Shown: positions 1 through 8,415 of the stretch, in pieces | Numbering within the stretch: the stretch's first letter is position 1 | Layout: the number at the start of each line of letters is the position of its first letter | Assembly (NCBI RefSeq): GCF_004795105.1 | Contig: NZ_SSBL01000006.1 | Span: 248,001 to 312,000 of the forward strand | Reading direction: 5' to 3' | Length of the DNA: 64,000 nucleotides | DNA from: Streptomyces sp. A0642 | Lineage (GTDB): Bacteria > Actinomycetota > Actinomycetes > Streptomycetales > Streptomycetaceae | Translations under genes and position numbers: made by a program | Notes under the pieces: model-generated | What the model was told of the DNA's origin: nothing | The model's database searches: none | The model's input: only the letters and a program-made list of their open reading frames with translations

Positions 1-282
1 GGCCGCCTCGGCAGTCGACCCCTTTGCCGGCCTTCGCCCGCGGATGGGAGTGCAGGGTGAAGGGTGGGTGAAGATCTGCGGAGGCGCAGGGCCAGTGGGG
101 CATTCGGCTCGTTTTGCTGGACTGGAAGGGCGTCGGCGTTGGATGGCCGGGGTGCGCCAGGTTCCGCCCCTTCGTACCGGGCGAGCCGCAGGCACCGGAA
201 CGCGAGCCCTTTAGGGCACACCGCACAAGCGATTCGCCCTCCACGTCACGCGCTTGCGCGCTGCAGCTGGACACGGGGACCA

Positions 283-2091
283 ATGAATAGCCGAGCAACA
301 CCTGCGCTGCCGAGCAGACCGGAACATCTGATTGGACGGGTGGAGGAACAGCGCGTCCTTCTGCGGATGCTGCTGCGCAGCCGAGTGACGACGATTACGG
401 GCCACGCGGGCATCGGCAAGAGCACGCTCGCCGCGCACACGATGGCGCGGCTCGCCCGGTCAGGGCAGGGGCGGCTGATCGTCGCGCAGTGGTGGCAGCC
501 CGGCCGTACCGACGGTGTCCGGGAGGGGCTGTGCGAGGCGGTCGGTCTGCCGGCGGACGCTCCGGTGGCGGAACTCTGCGCGGCGCTGGGGCGTGAGCGC
601 ACACTGCTGCTTGTCGACGATGTGGATCCGTGCCGCCGGGCTGTGGCTCGGCTGTTGCAGCAGCTGCTGATGTCGCAGCCGCAAGTGCGGGTGCTCGCCA
701 CCTCTCGCGCGCCGCTCGGCTTGGGAGAGGAAAGGATTCTTCGGCTGGGGCCGCTGGGCTCCGCGGAAGGGCCTCTCCTGTACCGGTCCCGAGTGCCAGG
801 CAACTGGCACGCCGAGGACGAGGCCGGCCTGGCGAGCTTGTGCGCCACGCTGGACAACAACCCCCTGGCGATCGTCCTCGCCACGGAACCGGATCTGGCC
901 GGCCTGCCGAAACGTCACACCTCGATGTACCGCGCGGAAGGCGCCGGCGCCCGACTGCTGGAGGAGGACGAGAGGACCGTATGGGCCCGGCTCGCTGTCC
1001 TGCCCGCGTCCTTCGACATGGCTACGGCACATGCGGTGGCCGCCTATACAAGCAGTACGACGAAACTCAACGTGGATGCCGCAGTCGTCCGGCTGCACCA
1101 GCATTCCGTACTGGTCTCCGGTGAGGATCCTGGCGCCGTGCGGCCACCGCGTTTCCGTCTCACCCCTTCCGCGCGCGTGTGGGGTCTTCGTCATCTCCAT
1201 GAACGCGGAGAACACGGCGAGGCCTTGCGCCGGATGAAACTGCAAGCTCAGATCATCGCCGCGGAAGCCCGGAAGCTGTGGCACCAAGGCCATCAGCGCC
1301 AGGCTCTGGACAAGGTGGAGGAGAACTGGCCGCTACTGGAGGCAGAAGCTACGAGCCTGACGACGGACCGCGAAGCGCAGCTCGGAATCTGCGTCGATCT
1401 ATGGTTCTGGTGGGCCACCCGCGGTCAGGCCGCCACCGGCCTGAGCCTGCTCCGCCAGCACCTGCCCCACGTCGAACCCGCATCTCTGGCGCGCTGCGAG
1501 GCATTGACGCTCGCCGCTCATCTCGCACTGGCCTGCGGCAGCGAAATGTCCCACTCACTCTTGTCCGAGTCCTGGGACGCGGCCGTCGCCGAGGGCGCGC
1601 TTTCGCTCTTCAGTGCCGCACTCACTGTGCAGGCGTATCACGCGGCCGCCCAGAAGGACTGGGATCAGGCGCACCAACTGCTGCGGACTGCCGATGTGCT
1701 GACCGGCAACTCGGGTGCCGACTGGACGGCCGGCCCGTCGATCGGGCAAGGCTGGTCCTACCTTGCCGCCGAACTGGCCCTCAGCGGGCAACTCGCGCCG
1801 GCTGCCTACGCCGCTGAGCGGGCCGAGTGCACCACCGACACCAATCGGGACGCGTGGGCCCACACCCACCTGCTCTATGCACAGGCCATCAGGCACCATC
1901 GCCACGGACGGGCCGCGGCCGCATGGCGCGCATGCCACGTGGCACTTGAAGCCGTCCGGCACCACCACTTCACCGACCTGCACGGCGCATTGCACACCCT
2001 GGCCGAATCCCTGGAACAGACAATGCCGCGTTTGAAGGGACTGCTCCCGAGCCCGCACTACCCGAGGGACCTGGAACACCCCGCACCGTGA
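283..2091 (+). CDS. STAND/AfsR-like regulatory ATPase
   Basis: The 602-residue protein has an N-terminal P-loop NTPase module of the NB-ARC/STAND kind. A Walker A (GHAGIGKST, about residues 40-48) is followed by a Walker B-like LLLVDDVD near 108-115 and an ATSRAPL sensor-like segment near 144, as in AfsR and other signal-transduction ATPases. The C-terminal half is alanine- and leucine-rich helical sequence compatible with degenerate TPR repeats. No DNA-binding domain is visible, so it may act through a partner protein. The frame is open back to position 64, but the ATG at 283 is preferred because conserved sequence (a GRxxE motif before the P-loop) begins just after it and the upstream reading is atypical. 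It stands alone; positions 1-282 hold nothing recognisable. Confident for the ATPase fold, not for the specific role. Confidence 0.75.
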   Translation: MNSRATPALPSRPEHLIGRVEEQRVLLRMLLRSRVTTITGHAGIGKSTLAAHTMARLARSGQGRLIVAQWWQPGRTDGVREGLCEAVGLPADAPVAELCAALGRERTLLLVDDVDPCRRAVARLLQQLLMSQPQVRVLATSRAPLGLGEERILRLGPLGSAEGPLLYRSRVPGNWHAEDEAGLASLCATLDNNPLAIVLATEPDLAGLPKRHTSMYRAEGAGARLLEEDERTVWARLAVLPASFDMATAHAVAAYTSSTTKLNVDAAVVRLHQHSVLVSGEDPGAVRPPRFRLTPSARVWGLRHLHERGEHGEALRRMKLQAQIIAAEARKLWHQGHQRQALDKVEENWPLLEAEATSLTTDREAQLGICVDLWFWWATRGQAATGLSLLRQHLPHVEPASLARCEALTLAAHLALACGSEMSHSLLSESWDAAVAEGALSLFSAALTVQAYHAAAQKDWDQAHQLLRTADVLTGNSGADWTAGPSIGQGWSYLAAELALSGQLAPAAYAAERAECTTDTNRDAWAHTHLLYAQAIRHHRHGRAAAAWRACHVALEAVRHHHFTDLHGALHTLAESLEQTMPRLKGLLPSPHYPRDLEHPAP

Positions 2092-2159
2092 CTCTGAGCT
2101 GCCTGGGTTTGCGGGATCTCGCGGGGCCTCTGCAACTCTGCTCCCGACATGTGGAGTTG

Positions 2160-2345
2160 TGGGTCTGGCAGCGCTCGGCGGAGGTGAGCAAGCCGGTCCG
2201 GCTTTCGTGGTCGGCCTCGGCCTGGCGGATCCTCACCCGCATGGCTTCCTCATGGATTCCGAGATCCCGAGCCGCGCGGGCGCGCGGACGGCCCGAATGC
2301 CCTACCTCACGGACCGCTCGCTCCCAGAGCTCGCCTGATCCTTCC
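2160..2345 (-). pseudogene. Remnant of IS3-family transposase OrfA
   Basis: Read on the minus strand, one frame gives ELWERAVREVGHSG, then ARDLGIHEEAMRVRIRQAE, then a GLLTSAER-like segment. This is the helix-turn-helix part of IS3-family OrfA proteins (consensus ELRERAVR...DLGI..EALR.WVRQAE.D). After the ER the reading decays and the usual arginine-rich leucine-zipper tail is missing. No OrfB and no inverted repeats are visible, so this is an old scar. Confidence 0.6.
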
Positions 2346-2445
2346 TGGGTGCGGACAACGGACGTGTGCTGCCCATCTGCCCGACCTGCCCGGGCCCGGC
2401 GTGGGGGCCGCTACGTCGGGCTCTCAGCGAGTTTCTCGCCATCCT

Positions 2446-2486
<41 letters not shown>

Positions 2487-2602
2487 CTCGCGCTCGCGAT
2501 CGGGTGGCTTCGCGGGGGAGTGGGGCGGGGCCGGGCGGCCCGAAGGGCTGCTCGTCCGGACCACCCCCTCGCCGCCCGTGCGTGACGCTGTATCGGCGCC
2601 GG

Positions 2603-3073
2603 TCAGAAGGGCTTGGTCGGCAGGTACTTGCCGTCCAGGGTGATGACGGCGCGCTCGCCGCCCTCGGGGTCGGCGACCTTCTTCACGTCGAGCCTGAAGT
2701 TGATGGCGGAGATGATTCCGTCGCCGAACTGCTCGTGGACCAGGGCCTTGAGGGTCGTGCCGTACACCTGGAGCATCTCGTAGAAGCGGTACATGGTCGG
2801 GTCGGACGGGATTCGGCCGGGCATCGAACCGCGGAGCGGGATGGTCTGCAGCAGCATGGCGGCGCCGTCGTCCAGGCCCAGCAGATCGGCCACGGCCTTC
2901 GCGGACTTCTCCGGCAGCGGGTGCTGGCCGAGGACTGCGGCGGTGGTGAAGGCCACCGACAGGCCTGAGGCGTCAGCGATCTGCTGCCAGGAGAGGTTCA
3001 TGACGGTCTTGGCCTTCACGGCCTCAGCGGCCAGGGCCTCACGGGCGGTCGAGTCGAACTGTGCGTGCATCAT
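2603..3073 (-). CDS. cynS: Cyanate hydratase (cyanase)
   Basis: Cytoplasmic enzyme that decomposes cyanate with bicarbonate to ammonia and carbon dioxide via carbamate. The length (156 aa) equals that of the E. coli enzyme, and the catalytic triad falls at the same positions: Arg96 and Glu99 in MYRFYEM and Ser122 in GIISAI. The N-terminal half is the HTH-like helical domain of cyanases and the C-terminal half the decamer-forming domain. It lies 105 bp downstream of the carbonic anhydrase gene on the same strand, as in cynTS operons where the anhydrase recycles bicarbonate. The first two codons are both ATG, so the start could be 3073 or 3070. No cynX-type transporter is adjacent. Confidence 0.96.
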   Translation of the reverse strand: MMHAQFDSTAREALAAEAVKAKTVMNLSWQQIADASGLSVAFTTAAVLGQHPLPEKSAKAVADLLGLDDGAAMLLQTIPLRGSMPGRIPSDPTMYRFYEMLQVYGTTLKALVHEQFGDGIISAINFRLDVKKVADPEGGERAVITLDGKYLPTKPF

Positions 3074-3178
3074 GATCAGTACGTTCTTTTCTCAGCTGGG
3101 CCACTTCACGAGCAGGGGGCTGCGGAGTGGCGGGTGGGGGATGGGTGTTACTCGGTCGGAAGGCGGGAGCCGGAGGTG

Positions 3179-3757
3179 TCAGGCCGCGATCGGGGCGGTC
3201 AGGTCCTGGACGCGGCCGGTGAGGATGTCGAAGACCCAGCCGTGCAGGGCGACCTTCCCCTGCGCCACGGCCCTGGCGACCGAGGGGTGGGTTGCCAGGT
3301 TCGCCAGCTGGGCCAGCACGTTCTGCCGTACCAGGGCTGGAACGTCACGGTCGGTGGAGGTACGGGCCACCGAGGCGTCCGCATGCCGCAGCCAGGTGGC
3401 GATCGCCGGTGAGCCGCTGAGGTCGTGACCCTCCACGAGTGCGGTCATCGCGCCGCACGCGGAGTGACCGCAGACGACGATGTCCTCGACACCCAGCGCG
3501 GTGACGGCGTACTCGATGCTCGCCGCGATCCCGTCGCTCCCGGGAGTGTAGGCGGGCACCAGGTTGCCGGCGGTGCGGATGACGAACAGGTCGCCCGGCT
3601 CCGTGCAGGTGATCAGCTCGGGGACCACCCGTGCGTCCGAGCAGCTGATGAAGAGCGTGTGGGGTGTGTGATGCGTGGCCAGGCGGGCGAAAAGCTCCGC
3701 CTTGGCGGGGAAGACGTCCCGCTGGAAGCGGGCGACGCCCTCGGTCAGATCCTGCAT
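3179..3757 (-). CDS. cynT: Beta-class carbonic anhydrase of the cyanate operon
   Basis: Zinc enzyme interconverting carbon dioxide and bicarbonate; it resupplies bicarbonate to cyanase and prevents loss of carbon dioxide. The zinc ligands of the beta class are visible: Cys39 and Asp41 in FISCSDAR, and His98 and Cys101 in CGHSACGAM, the numbering of E. coli CynT. The start at 3757 was chosen over the upstream ATG at 3814 because GGAG lies 5-8 bases before it and the first residues then match the family. It is the promoter-proximal gene of a two-gene operon with cynS and is divergent from the LysR regulator, so control by cynR is very likely. Confidence 0.93.
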   Translation of the reverse strand: MQDLTEGVARFQRDVFPAKAELFARLATHHTPHTLFISCSDARVVPELITCTEPGDLFVIRTAGNLVPAYTPGSDGIAASIEYAVTALGVEDIVVCGHSACGAMTALVEGHDLSGSPAIATWLRHADASVARTSTDRDVPALVRQNVLAQLANLATHPSVARAVAQGKVALHGWVFDILTGRVQDLTAPIAA

Positions 3758-3821
3758 AGTCACTCCGTTCGAGTGGTGATCGGCCCCTGAGGGCTGACGG
3801 AATCCACCATGCATGGCCTTT

Positions 3822-3874
3822 GCCTATAGTGTCCAAGAGTCATTAGGCATAGGAGCTATCGACCGCATCTATAG
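3822..3874. promoter_or_regulatory. Candidate CynR operator between cynT and cynR
   Basis: The 125-bp divergent gap contains a perfect inverted repeat ATAG-GAG-CTAT (3849-3859), flanked by CTATAG copies at 3824-3829 and 3869-3874. AT-rich dyads of the T-N11-A type in a divergent LysR promoter are the usual regulator-binding sites. Effector control by cyanate is inferred from the E. coli system. Confidence 0.6.
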
Positions 3875-3882
3875 TCAGCTCC

Positions 3883-4794
3883 ATGGCTGTCCTCGAACTG
3901 CGTCACCTGCGGTATCTGCTCGCCGTGGCCGAACACGGCAACTTCACCCGCGCCGCCGAGGCGCTGCACATCTCCCAGCCCACCCTCTCCCAGCAGATCA
4001 AGCAGCTGGAGCGGACCCTGGGGGTGCAGCTGCTGGACCGCACCGGCCGCACGGTGCGACTCACCGACGCCGGCGCCGTCTACACCGACCACGCCCGACG
4101 CGCACTGCGTGACCTTGCCGCCGCCGAACGCGCCGTCCACGACGTCCAGGACCTCTCCCGCGGCCACCTGCGCCTCGGCGTCACTCCGTCGTTCACGGCC
4201 TACCTCATGGGCCCCCTCATCGCCGAGCTGCACACCCGCCACCCCGGCATCGATCTCACCCTGGTGGAGATGACCCAGGACCGCATCGAAGTGGCCCTGC
4301 TCGCCGACGGCCTCGATCTCGGCATCGCCTTCGCTGACGCCCACCTTCCGGGCATCACGGCCACCGCCTTGTTCACCGAGGCGCTCACTCTGGTCATCGG
4401 CACCCCCCGCCCCGGCGCCGTCCACACCGCCCCGCTCGCCGTAGGGAAGCTCGCCGACCGGCAACTTGCCCTGCTCAGTGATGACTTCGCCACGCGCCAT
4501 CACATCGACGCCTACTTCACCCGCCACCGGATCACCCCGCGCATCACGGTCGAGGCCAACTCCATCCAAGCCCTCACCGAGATCGTCCGGCGCACCGCCC
4601 TCGCGACTGTCCTGCCCGACGCCGTCACCCACGACCATCCCCACCTCACGCCGGTCCCCCTCGATCCGCCCCTGCCCACCCGAACCGTCGCCCTCCTGCG
4701 ACGCACGGACGCCTACGAAAGCGCCGCCGCCCTCGCCTTCTCCCGCCTCACCCACGACCTCGTCCGCACCCGCGGCTACACCCCCGCCCCGTAG
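3883..4794 (+). CDS. cynR: LysR-type transcriptional regulator of the cyanate operon
   Basis: 303 residues, the normal LTTR length. The N-terminal winged helix (residues 1-62) begins ELRHLRYLLAVAEHGNFTRAAE and carries the recognition-helix motif SQPTLSQQIKQLE. Residues about 92-295 form a type-2 periplasmic-binding-protein-like effector domain. It is divergently transcribed from cynT-cynS, the same arrangement as E. coli cynR-cynTSX, which supports cyanate-responsive activation of cynTS and autoregulation. The name rests on context; the LTTR assignment itself is certain. Confidence 0.88.
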   Translation: MAVLELRHLRYLLAVAEHGNFTRAAEALHISQPTLSQQIKQLERTLGVQLLDRTGRTVRLTDAGAVYTDHARRALRDLAAAERAVHDVQDLSRGHLRLGVTPSFTAYLMGPLIAELHTRHPGIDLTLVEMTQDRIEVALLADGLDLGIAFADAHLPGITATALFTEALTLVIGTPRPGAVHTAPLAVGKLADRQLALLSDDFATRHHIDAYFTRHRITPRITVEANSIQALTEIVRRTALATVLPDAVTHDHPHLTPVPLDPPLPTRTVALLRRTDAYESAAALAFSRLTHDLVRTRGYTPAP

Positions 4795-4809
4795 CCCGCG
4801 GACCAGCCG

Positions 4810-5034
4810 ATGAACCCACCCACCCGCGGATCGATCCTGCGCCCGGTGGTCGTGTACCCGGTGTGCGCTACGTGCGGGCACCAACAGCCTGAGCACTCCC
4901 GGGGCAGTACGACCCACTGCCTTCACTCCTACGGCCATGACACGTGGAACAACGACAGCTACGGAAACAGCCAGCAGAAGTACGGCGGTACGTGCGACTG
5001 TTCCGCTTTTCAGCACAAGGAGTCCACGCGGTGA
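4810..5034 (+). CDS. Small Cys/His-rich hypothetical protein
   Basis: 74 residues with CATCGHQQPEH near positions 19-29, an HCLH..GH pair near 36-43 and a C-terminal CDCSAF, a spacing compatible with a small zinc-binding domain. It begins 15 bp after the stop of cynR and could be co-transcribed with it. No family was recognised. The ordered Cys/His motif and normal composition argue for a real gene. Function unknown. Confidence 0.5.
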   Translation: MNPPTRGSILRPVVVYPVCATCGHQQPEHSRGSTTHCLHSYGHDTWNNDSYGNSQQKYGGTCDCSAFQHKESTR

Positions 5035-5192
5035 AGCCCCGCTAGCGTCACCACGAGCGTGGCGGCCTCTCCGGCCCCTGGGCAGAACAGCGGTGTGCCA
5101 TGATCGGCGAAGTGCCAGTCGTGTGCGGGGTGCCGCATGGAGGGTGAGGAGGGCGGGGGCGGGCCGGTGGCGGTGCCGTCCTCCGGGGGCGT

Positions 5193-5699
5193 ATGACGCA
5201 ATGGCGTGCGATGCATGAGGCCAGGGTGGCCGAACTCGCTTTCGTACTGCAGACGTTGGACTGTACGTGGGAGCTGCGGGCCACGGAGAGTGCGAGGCGG
5301 TCGACGCGGTTCGCTCGTCGGGCGCTGATGATCCGGCCGCGCTGGGACCTGCTCGACACCGGGTTCGAGAGGGTCGGCCACGACGCGACCCGCCGCGGAA
5401 GAGTGCGGGACGACGAACTGGTTGAACGCGTCCAACTCCGTCTGACCGACCGCGGGGGGCAGTGGACCGAGGTCCTGGACGCGTTCGCGGGGATGGCTGC
5501 CGCGCTGCGTACGTCGCTGGGCGAGCCGACGGACCGCAAGCCGGGCCCCGAGGCTGCGGTTCACTGGACCGGCGCCGACACCACCCTGATCCTCGGGCAC
5601 TGGGGAGGCTCGGTGTACCTGGAGTTGGTGACGAACAAGCAGCTGTCCCTCGACGAGGAGCTCCGGCGCATGGACGAGGACGAGGAAGGGCCGCTGTGA
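5193..5699 (+). CDS. Hypothetical protein, first gene of a TY-Chap/HEAT cassette
   Basis: 168 residues, acidic towards the C-terminus (RRMDEDEEGPL), with a central WTGADTTLILGHW segment and no signal peptide or membrane helix. It resembles uncharacterised Streptomyces proteins of the DUF6301 kind, but that match is from memory and not firm. The stop overlaps the GTG of the next gene (GTGA at 5696-5699), so translation is probably coupled. An ATG at 5211 is an alternative start. Confidence 0.65.
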   Translation: MTQWRAMHEARVAELAFVLQTLDCTWELRATESARRSTRFARRALMIRPRWDLLDTGFERVGHDATRRGRVRDDELVERVQLRLTDRGGQWTEVLDAFAGMAAALRTSLGEPTDRKPGPEAAVHWTGADTTLILGHWGGSVYLELVTNKQLSLDEELRRMDEDEEGPL

Positions 5700-6139
5700 C
5701 GGAGTGGGACGCGTTCGAAGAAGGGCTCGCCGAGCAACTGTCCTCGCTGGGCGCCGGATCGGTCCTGATCGTCCGCGAGACCGGACGGACAGGGCGGTAC
5801 GCGCAGTTTCTGCAGAGCGACGAAGGGCTGGGAGCCGAACTGGTCGGCGACCACCATCTCGACCCCGCGCTGCGCGCTGGAGAGACGGGCAGCCGGCTGA
5901 TTGCCGAGGCGGGCTGGCAGCCGCCCCAGGACACCGTCTACGGTCACAACTGGGCGGTCGAGCTGCCCTGGCCCTCTCCTTCGGACGCCTACCGGGCCCT
6001 GGCGGCGATGACGGTGACCGGTCTGCGCGACGGCCTGCGGATCGCCGGGCCGCAGGCCCTCGTCTACGAAGCGTGGGACGGGCGCCGGGGCAATCGCCCC
6101 CTTGTCCTGCCCCTGTTGGGCCTCATGCCGGAAGACTGA
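5696..6139 (+). CDS. TY-Chap-domain-like protein
   Basis: 147 residues starting at a GTG that overlaps the previous stop codon. The pattern WDAFEEGLAEQL, RYAQFLQ, GLGAELVGD, LIAEAGWQPP, NWAVELPWP, then a helix LAAMTVTGLRDGLRI, matches the TY-Chap domain. This is a CesT-chaperone-like fold described from polymorphic-toxin and type-VII-associated loci of actinobacteria. It is probably cytoplasmic and may bind a toxin or another client. It is sandwiched between two hypothetical genes in a tight operon. The domain call is from pattern memory. Confidence 0.6.
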   Translation: MTEWDAFEEGLAEQLSSLGAGSVLIVRETGRTGRYAQFLQSDEGLGAELVGDHHLDPALRAGETGSRLIAEAGWQPPQDTVYGHNWAVELPWPSPSDAYRALAAMTVTGLRDGLRIAGPQALVYEAWDGRRGNRPLVLPLLGLMPED

Positions 6140-6158
6140 CGAGGGCGGCGAGCGGGGC

Positions 6159-6938
6159 ATGTCCGTGGAGCGCACGAAAGCCCAGCGACTGGCACGGCTC
6201 GCCGCGCAGGTCGACTGGTCGAAGGTGATCGATCCCTACACCGGAGAACGGTTAGGGCCCGAGCTGTTGACAGGACTCTGGGCGGCCGACCGCCTCACGG
6301 CCGGCAGGACGTGCGAAATCCTGCACTACACGGCCAACGGCGACGGCAGTTCGGTAGGGATTCCGGCCGCCGAGATACTGCCGATTCTGGTCGGGGCGGC
6401 CCGGGACCCGGACGTGACCGTACGCTTCGACATCCTGCGGACGATCACCGACATCGCCGACACGGGCAATACCGCCCCGACCGCGAAGGTCGCCCCGATC
6501 CTCGAAGGCAGGTGGCGGCCCACCGTGGACCCGGCGTGGCCGCCCGCCTGGGAGCGAGCCGCCGACGGGCTGCTGCCGCTGCTCGACGACGACGATTCCC
6601 TCCTCCGGATCGCCGCAGTCGATGCACTCGCGCAGTCCGCCGCTCACGCGGACTCCCTGATCCCCCGTTTCCTGACGCTCTTCGTCAACGAGCCGGACCT
6701 CTGGCTGGCGGAGCGGCTCGTGCGGGGCGTCGGCGAACTCGCTCGCCACGCCACCCAGCGACGCGAAGAAGCGCTGGCGTGGCTGCGGCTGCGCCTGACA
6801 GTCGTCGAGACGGGAGCGGAGCCCGACCTCGAGGAGGACCCCGACGCCTGGTTCGCGTGGTTCGAAGAAATCCACCACGATGTCCGGCTCCCCGCCGCAG
6901 AGGCCCTAAGCCGCGCCCTGGCCCAGTGGCCTGAGTAG
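6159..6938 (+). CDS. HEAT-repeat-like protein
   Basis: 259 residues of mostly alpha-helical, amphipathic sequence. Repeated units such as AAEILPILVGAARDPDVTV, DGLLPLLDDDDSLLRIAAV and a RLVRGVGELARHA stretch are typical of HEAT-like solenoids. It starts 19 bp after the TY-Chap gene. The upstream ATG at 6102 lies inside that gene, so 6159 was chosen. Helical-repeat proteins of this type occur as immunity or adaptor proteins in toxin loci, but no toxin is present here. Function unproven. Confidence 0.7.
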   Translation: MSVERTKAQRLARLAAQVDWSKVIDPYTGERLGPELLTGLWAADRLTAGRTCEILHYTANGDGSSVGIPAAEILPILVGAARDPDVTVRFDILRTITDIADTGNTAPTAKVAPILEGRWRPTVDPAWPPAWERAADGLLPLLDDDDSLLRIAAVDALAQSAAHADSLIPRFLTLFVNEPDLWLAERLVRGVGELARHATQRREEALAWLRLRLTVVETGAEPDLEEDPDAWFAWFEEIHHDVRLPAAEALSRALAQWPE

Positions 6939-7190
6939 GACGAGGGCGGGCGCCGCCGCGTCGAGGGACGGCCGCAGGACGTATGCGAGGCGTTAGCCAA
7001 ACATGAGCGGGGAGCGGGATGCTTCCACGTGTCAGCAGGTCAAGCGGGGTAGCGGCTCCCGCGTTCCGGGCCCCGACTGCACCTCCGTACTCGACCGCCA
7101 TACACTCGGGGAATTCACCTGCGTACGACGTTCCACTTCCGCAAGCGCACCGCCACCATCGGCGCACTCACCGCCGCTTCCTTCGGTGGA
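6939..7190. other. Gap without recognisable gene
   Basis: GC-rich spacer between the HEAT-like gene and the IS5 scar. I see no gene, RNA or clear hairpin in it. Confidence 0.5.
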
Positions 7191-7490
7191 GGGGCGGGAG
7201 AGGTCCTGGCAGAACTCCCGGCAGGTGATCGATGGGGTGCAGGGGCGGCGGGGGACCGGTCTGCTCCGTGGTGAGACCCGCTCGAGCATCAGGGCCCGTG
7301 GCAGACCGCCCACGAACGCTTTGCCTGCTGGAAAGCGGATGGCGTGTGGGCCAGGCCGTCCGAACACGCCCAGGTCCACGGTGACGCGGTGGGCGGCATC
7401 GGGTGGACCGTGTCGGCGGACTCCACCATCAATCGTGCCCACCAGCCCACCAGCCCACCAGCCCCCCGGCACCGGCGAAAAGGGGGAGCC
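7190..7490 (+). pseudogene. IS5-family transposase remnant
   Basis: Two frames together spell a degraded IS5/IS4-type transposase N-terminus. WQNSRQVIDGV near 7205-7240 is followed, after a frameshift, by ACWKADGVWAR and IGWTVSADSTINRAHQ (ending about 7450). The last segment contains the SVDST..RAHQ block that carries the first catalytic Asp in this family. The C-terminal half and the ends are missing. Confidence 0.65.
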
Positions 7491-7499
7491 CTGCGGGGA

Positions 7500-7988
7500 T
7501 TACGCGATCAGGCGTCGGGTCCACCGGGCGAACAGACTTCGCCGCATGCGAGGTTCCGTCGTGAACGGTCCTTGCGGGACACCCAGCGCCTCGAGCCGTG
7601 ACATGAGCCGAGCCTCTTGCTCTGACGTGACGGCGATCCACAGGGCTGTGCCGGTGTCGCCGGCGCTGAAGATCTCTCGACCCTGTCGCCATGCCTCGGC
7701 GTGAATCGTGTAGGGAGCCAAGGCCAGGAGCACGTCGAACTGCGTGTCGTCGCGGATATCGACGTCGATCCCCATGCCGGGATCACCTTTCGCAGGCCGG
7801 ACGCCCTGGGCCACCTCGTTGGCGGCCATCGACAACACCTGCTCGTACGCGGGCGCCACTTCGCGTGGCCAGGCGATATCACTGTAGGCGTCGACCTGGG
7901 CAGACTCGATGCTCTCTCGCAGGACACGAAGCGCCTCACGATGAGCACGCACCACGTCTGCCGCCTCCAGGCCGTCCCGGAGGAACAA
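7500..7988 (-). CDS. Hypothetical protein
   Basis: 162 residues with normal Streptomyces codon bias; soluble and helical at the N-terminus (REALRVLRESIESAQ), with ALAPYTIHAEAW and ALWIAVTSEQEARLMSRLEAL further on. No family was recognised. The only start for the full frame is a TTG at 7988 without a good ribosome-binding site, so the true start may be downstream or the 5' end may have been altered. It lies tail-first against the IS5 remnant. Confidence 0.5.
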   Translation of the reverse strand: MFLRDGLEAADVVRAHREALRVLRESIESAQVDAYSDIAWPREVAPAYEQVLSMAANEVAQGVRPAKGDPGMGIDVDIRDDTQFDVLLALAPYTIHAEAWRQGREIFSAGDTGTALWIAVTSEQEARLMSRLEALGVPQGPFTTEPRMRRSLFARWTRRLIA

Positions 7989-8017
7989 CTATCTACGTGG
8001 TCCATCGGCTGCACTGG

Positions 8018-8415
8018 TCATGGGCTCAGCCTTTCACGCACCCATGTCGTCCGTGCGAAGGGCCGGCCCGTTCGCGCCGGGCTTGCCGTTGGCAAGCGCC
8101 TCGCCGACGGACTGCACTGGCCGCGCGGTGCAAGCGGAACCTCAACCTGGACCGTGCCACAGGGGCGCCGGCGAGCAGCGGCCACGGCGGATTGCTCCGC
8201 CAGTACGCGAGCGTGGGAGCGCGCCGGTCCCGGTGCGCAGCGGGCAGTACGTCGGCGACGGGGGAGCGCCGCAGCGTCTCGACGACGACTCAGACCCGGC
8301 TCGTGCCGGAGCAAGGACTTCGTGAACCCTCTGGCTCTCGCCGGGTCCGGTCACCCTTAGACGCATGCCAGAGCGCCGGGGCGCGGCAGTCGGTAGCCGC
8401 CGAGCCCCGCGCCGG
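8018..8415. other. Gap without supported gene
   Basis: Several frames are open on both strands, but none has convincing composition, motif or ribosome-binding site. Arginine-rich readings here are typical of shadow frames in high-GC DNA. Confidence 0.5.

Noticed and set aside
3856-5934. Very long minus-strand frame (692 codons) opposite cynR and the following genes
   Set aside because: It is antisense to genes with clear homology and has proline/arginine/serine-rich or glycine-rich composition typical of shadow frames in GC-rich DNA.
7040-7110. tRNA-like fold near GGGGTAGCGGCTCCC
   Set aside because: No consensus T-loop or acceptor pairing could be drawn.
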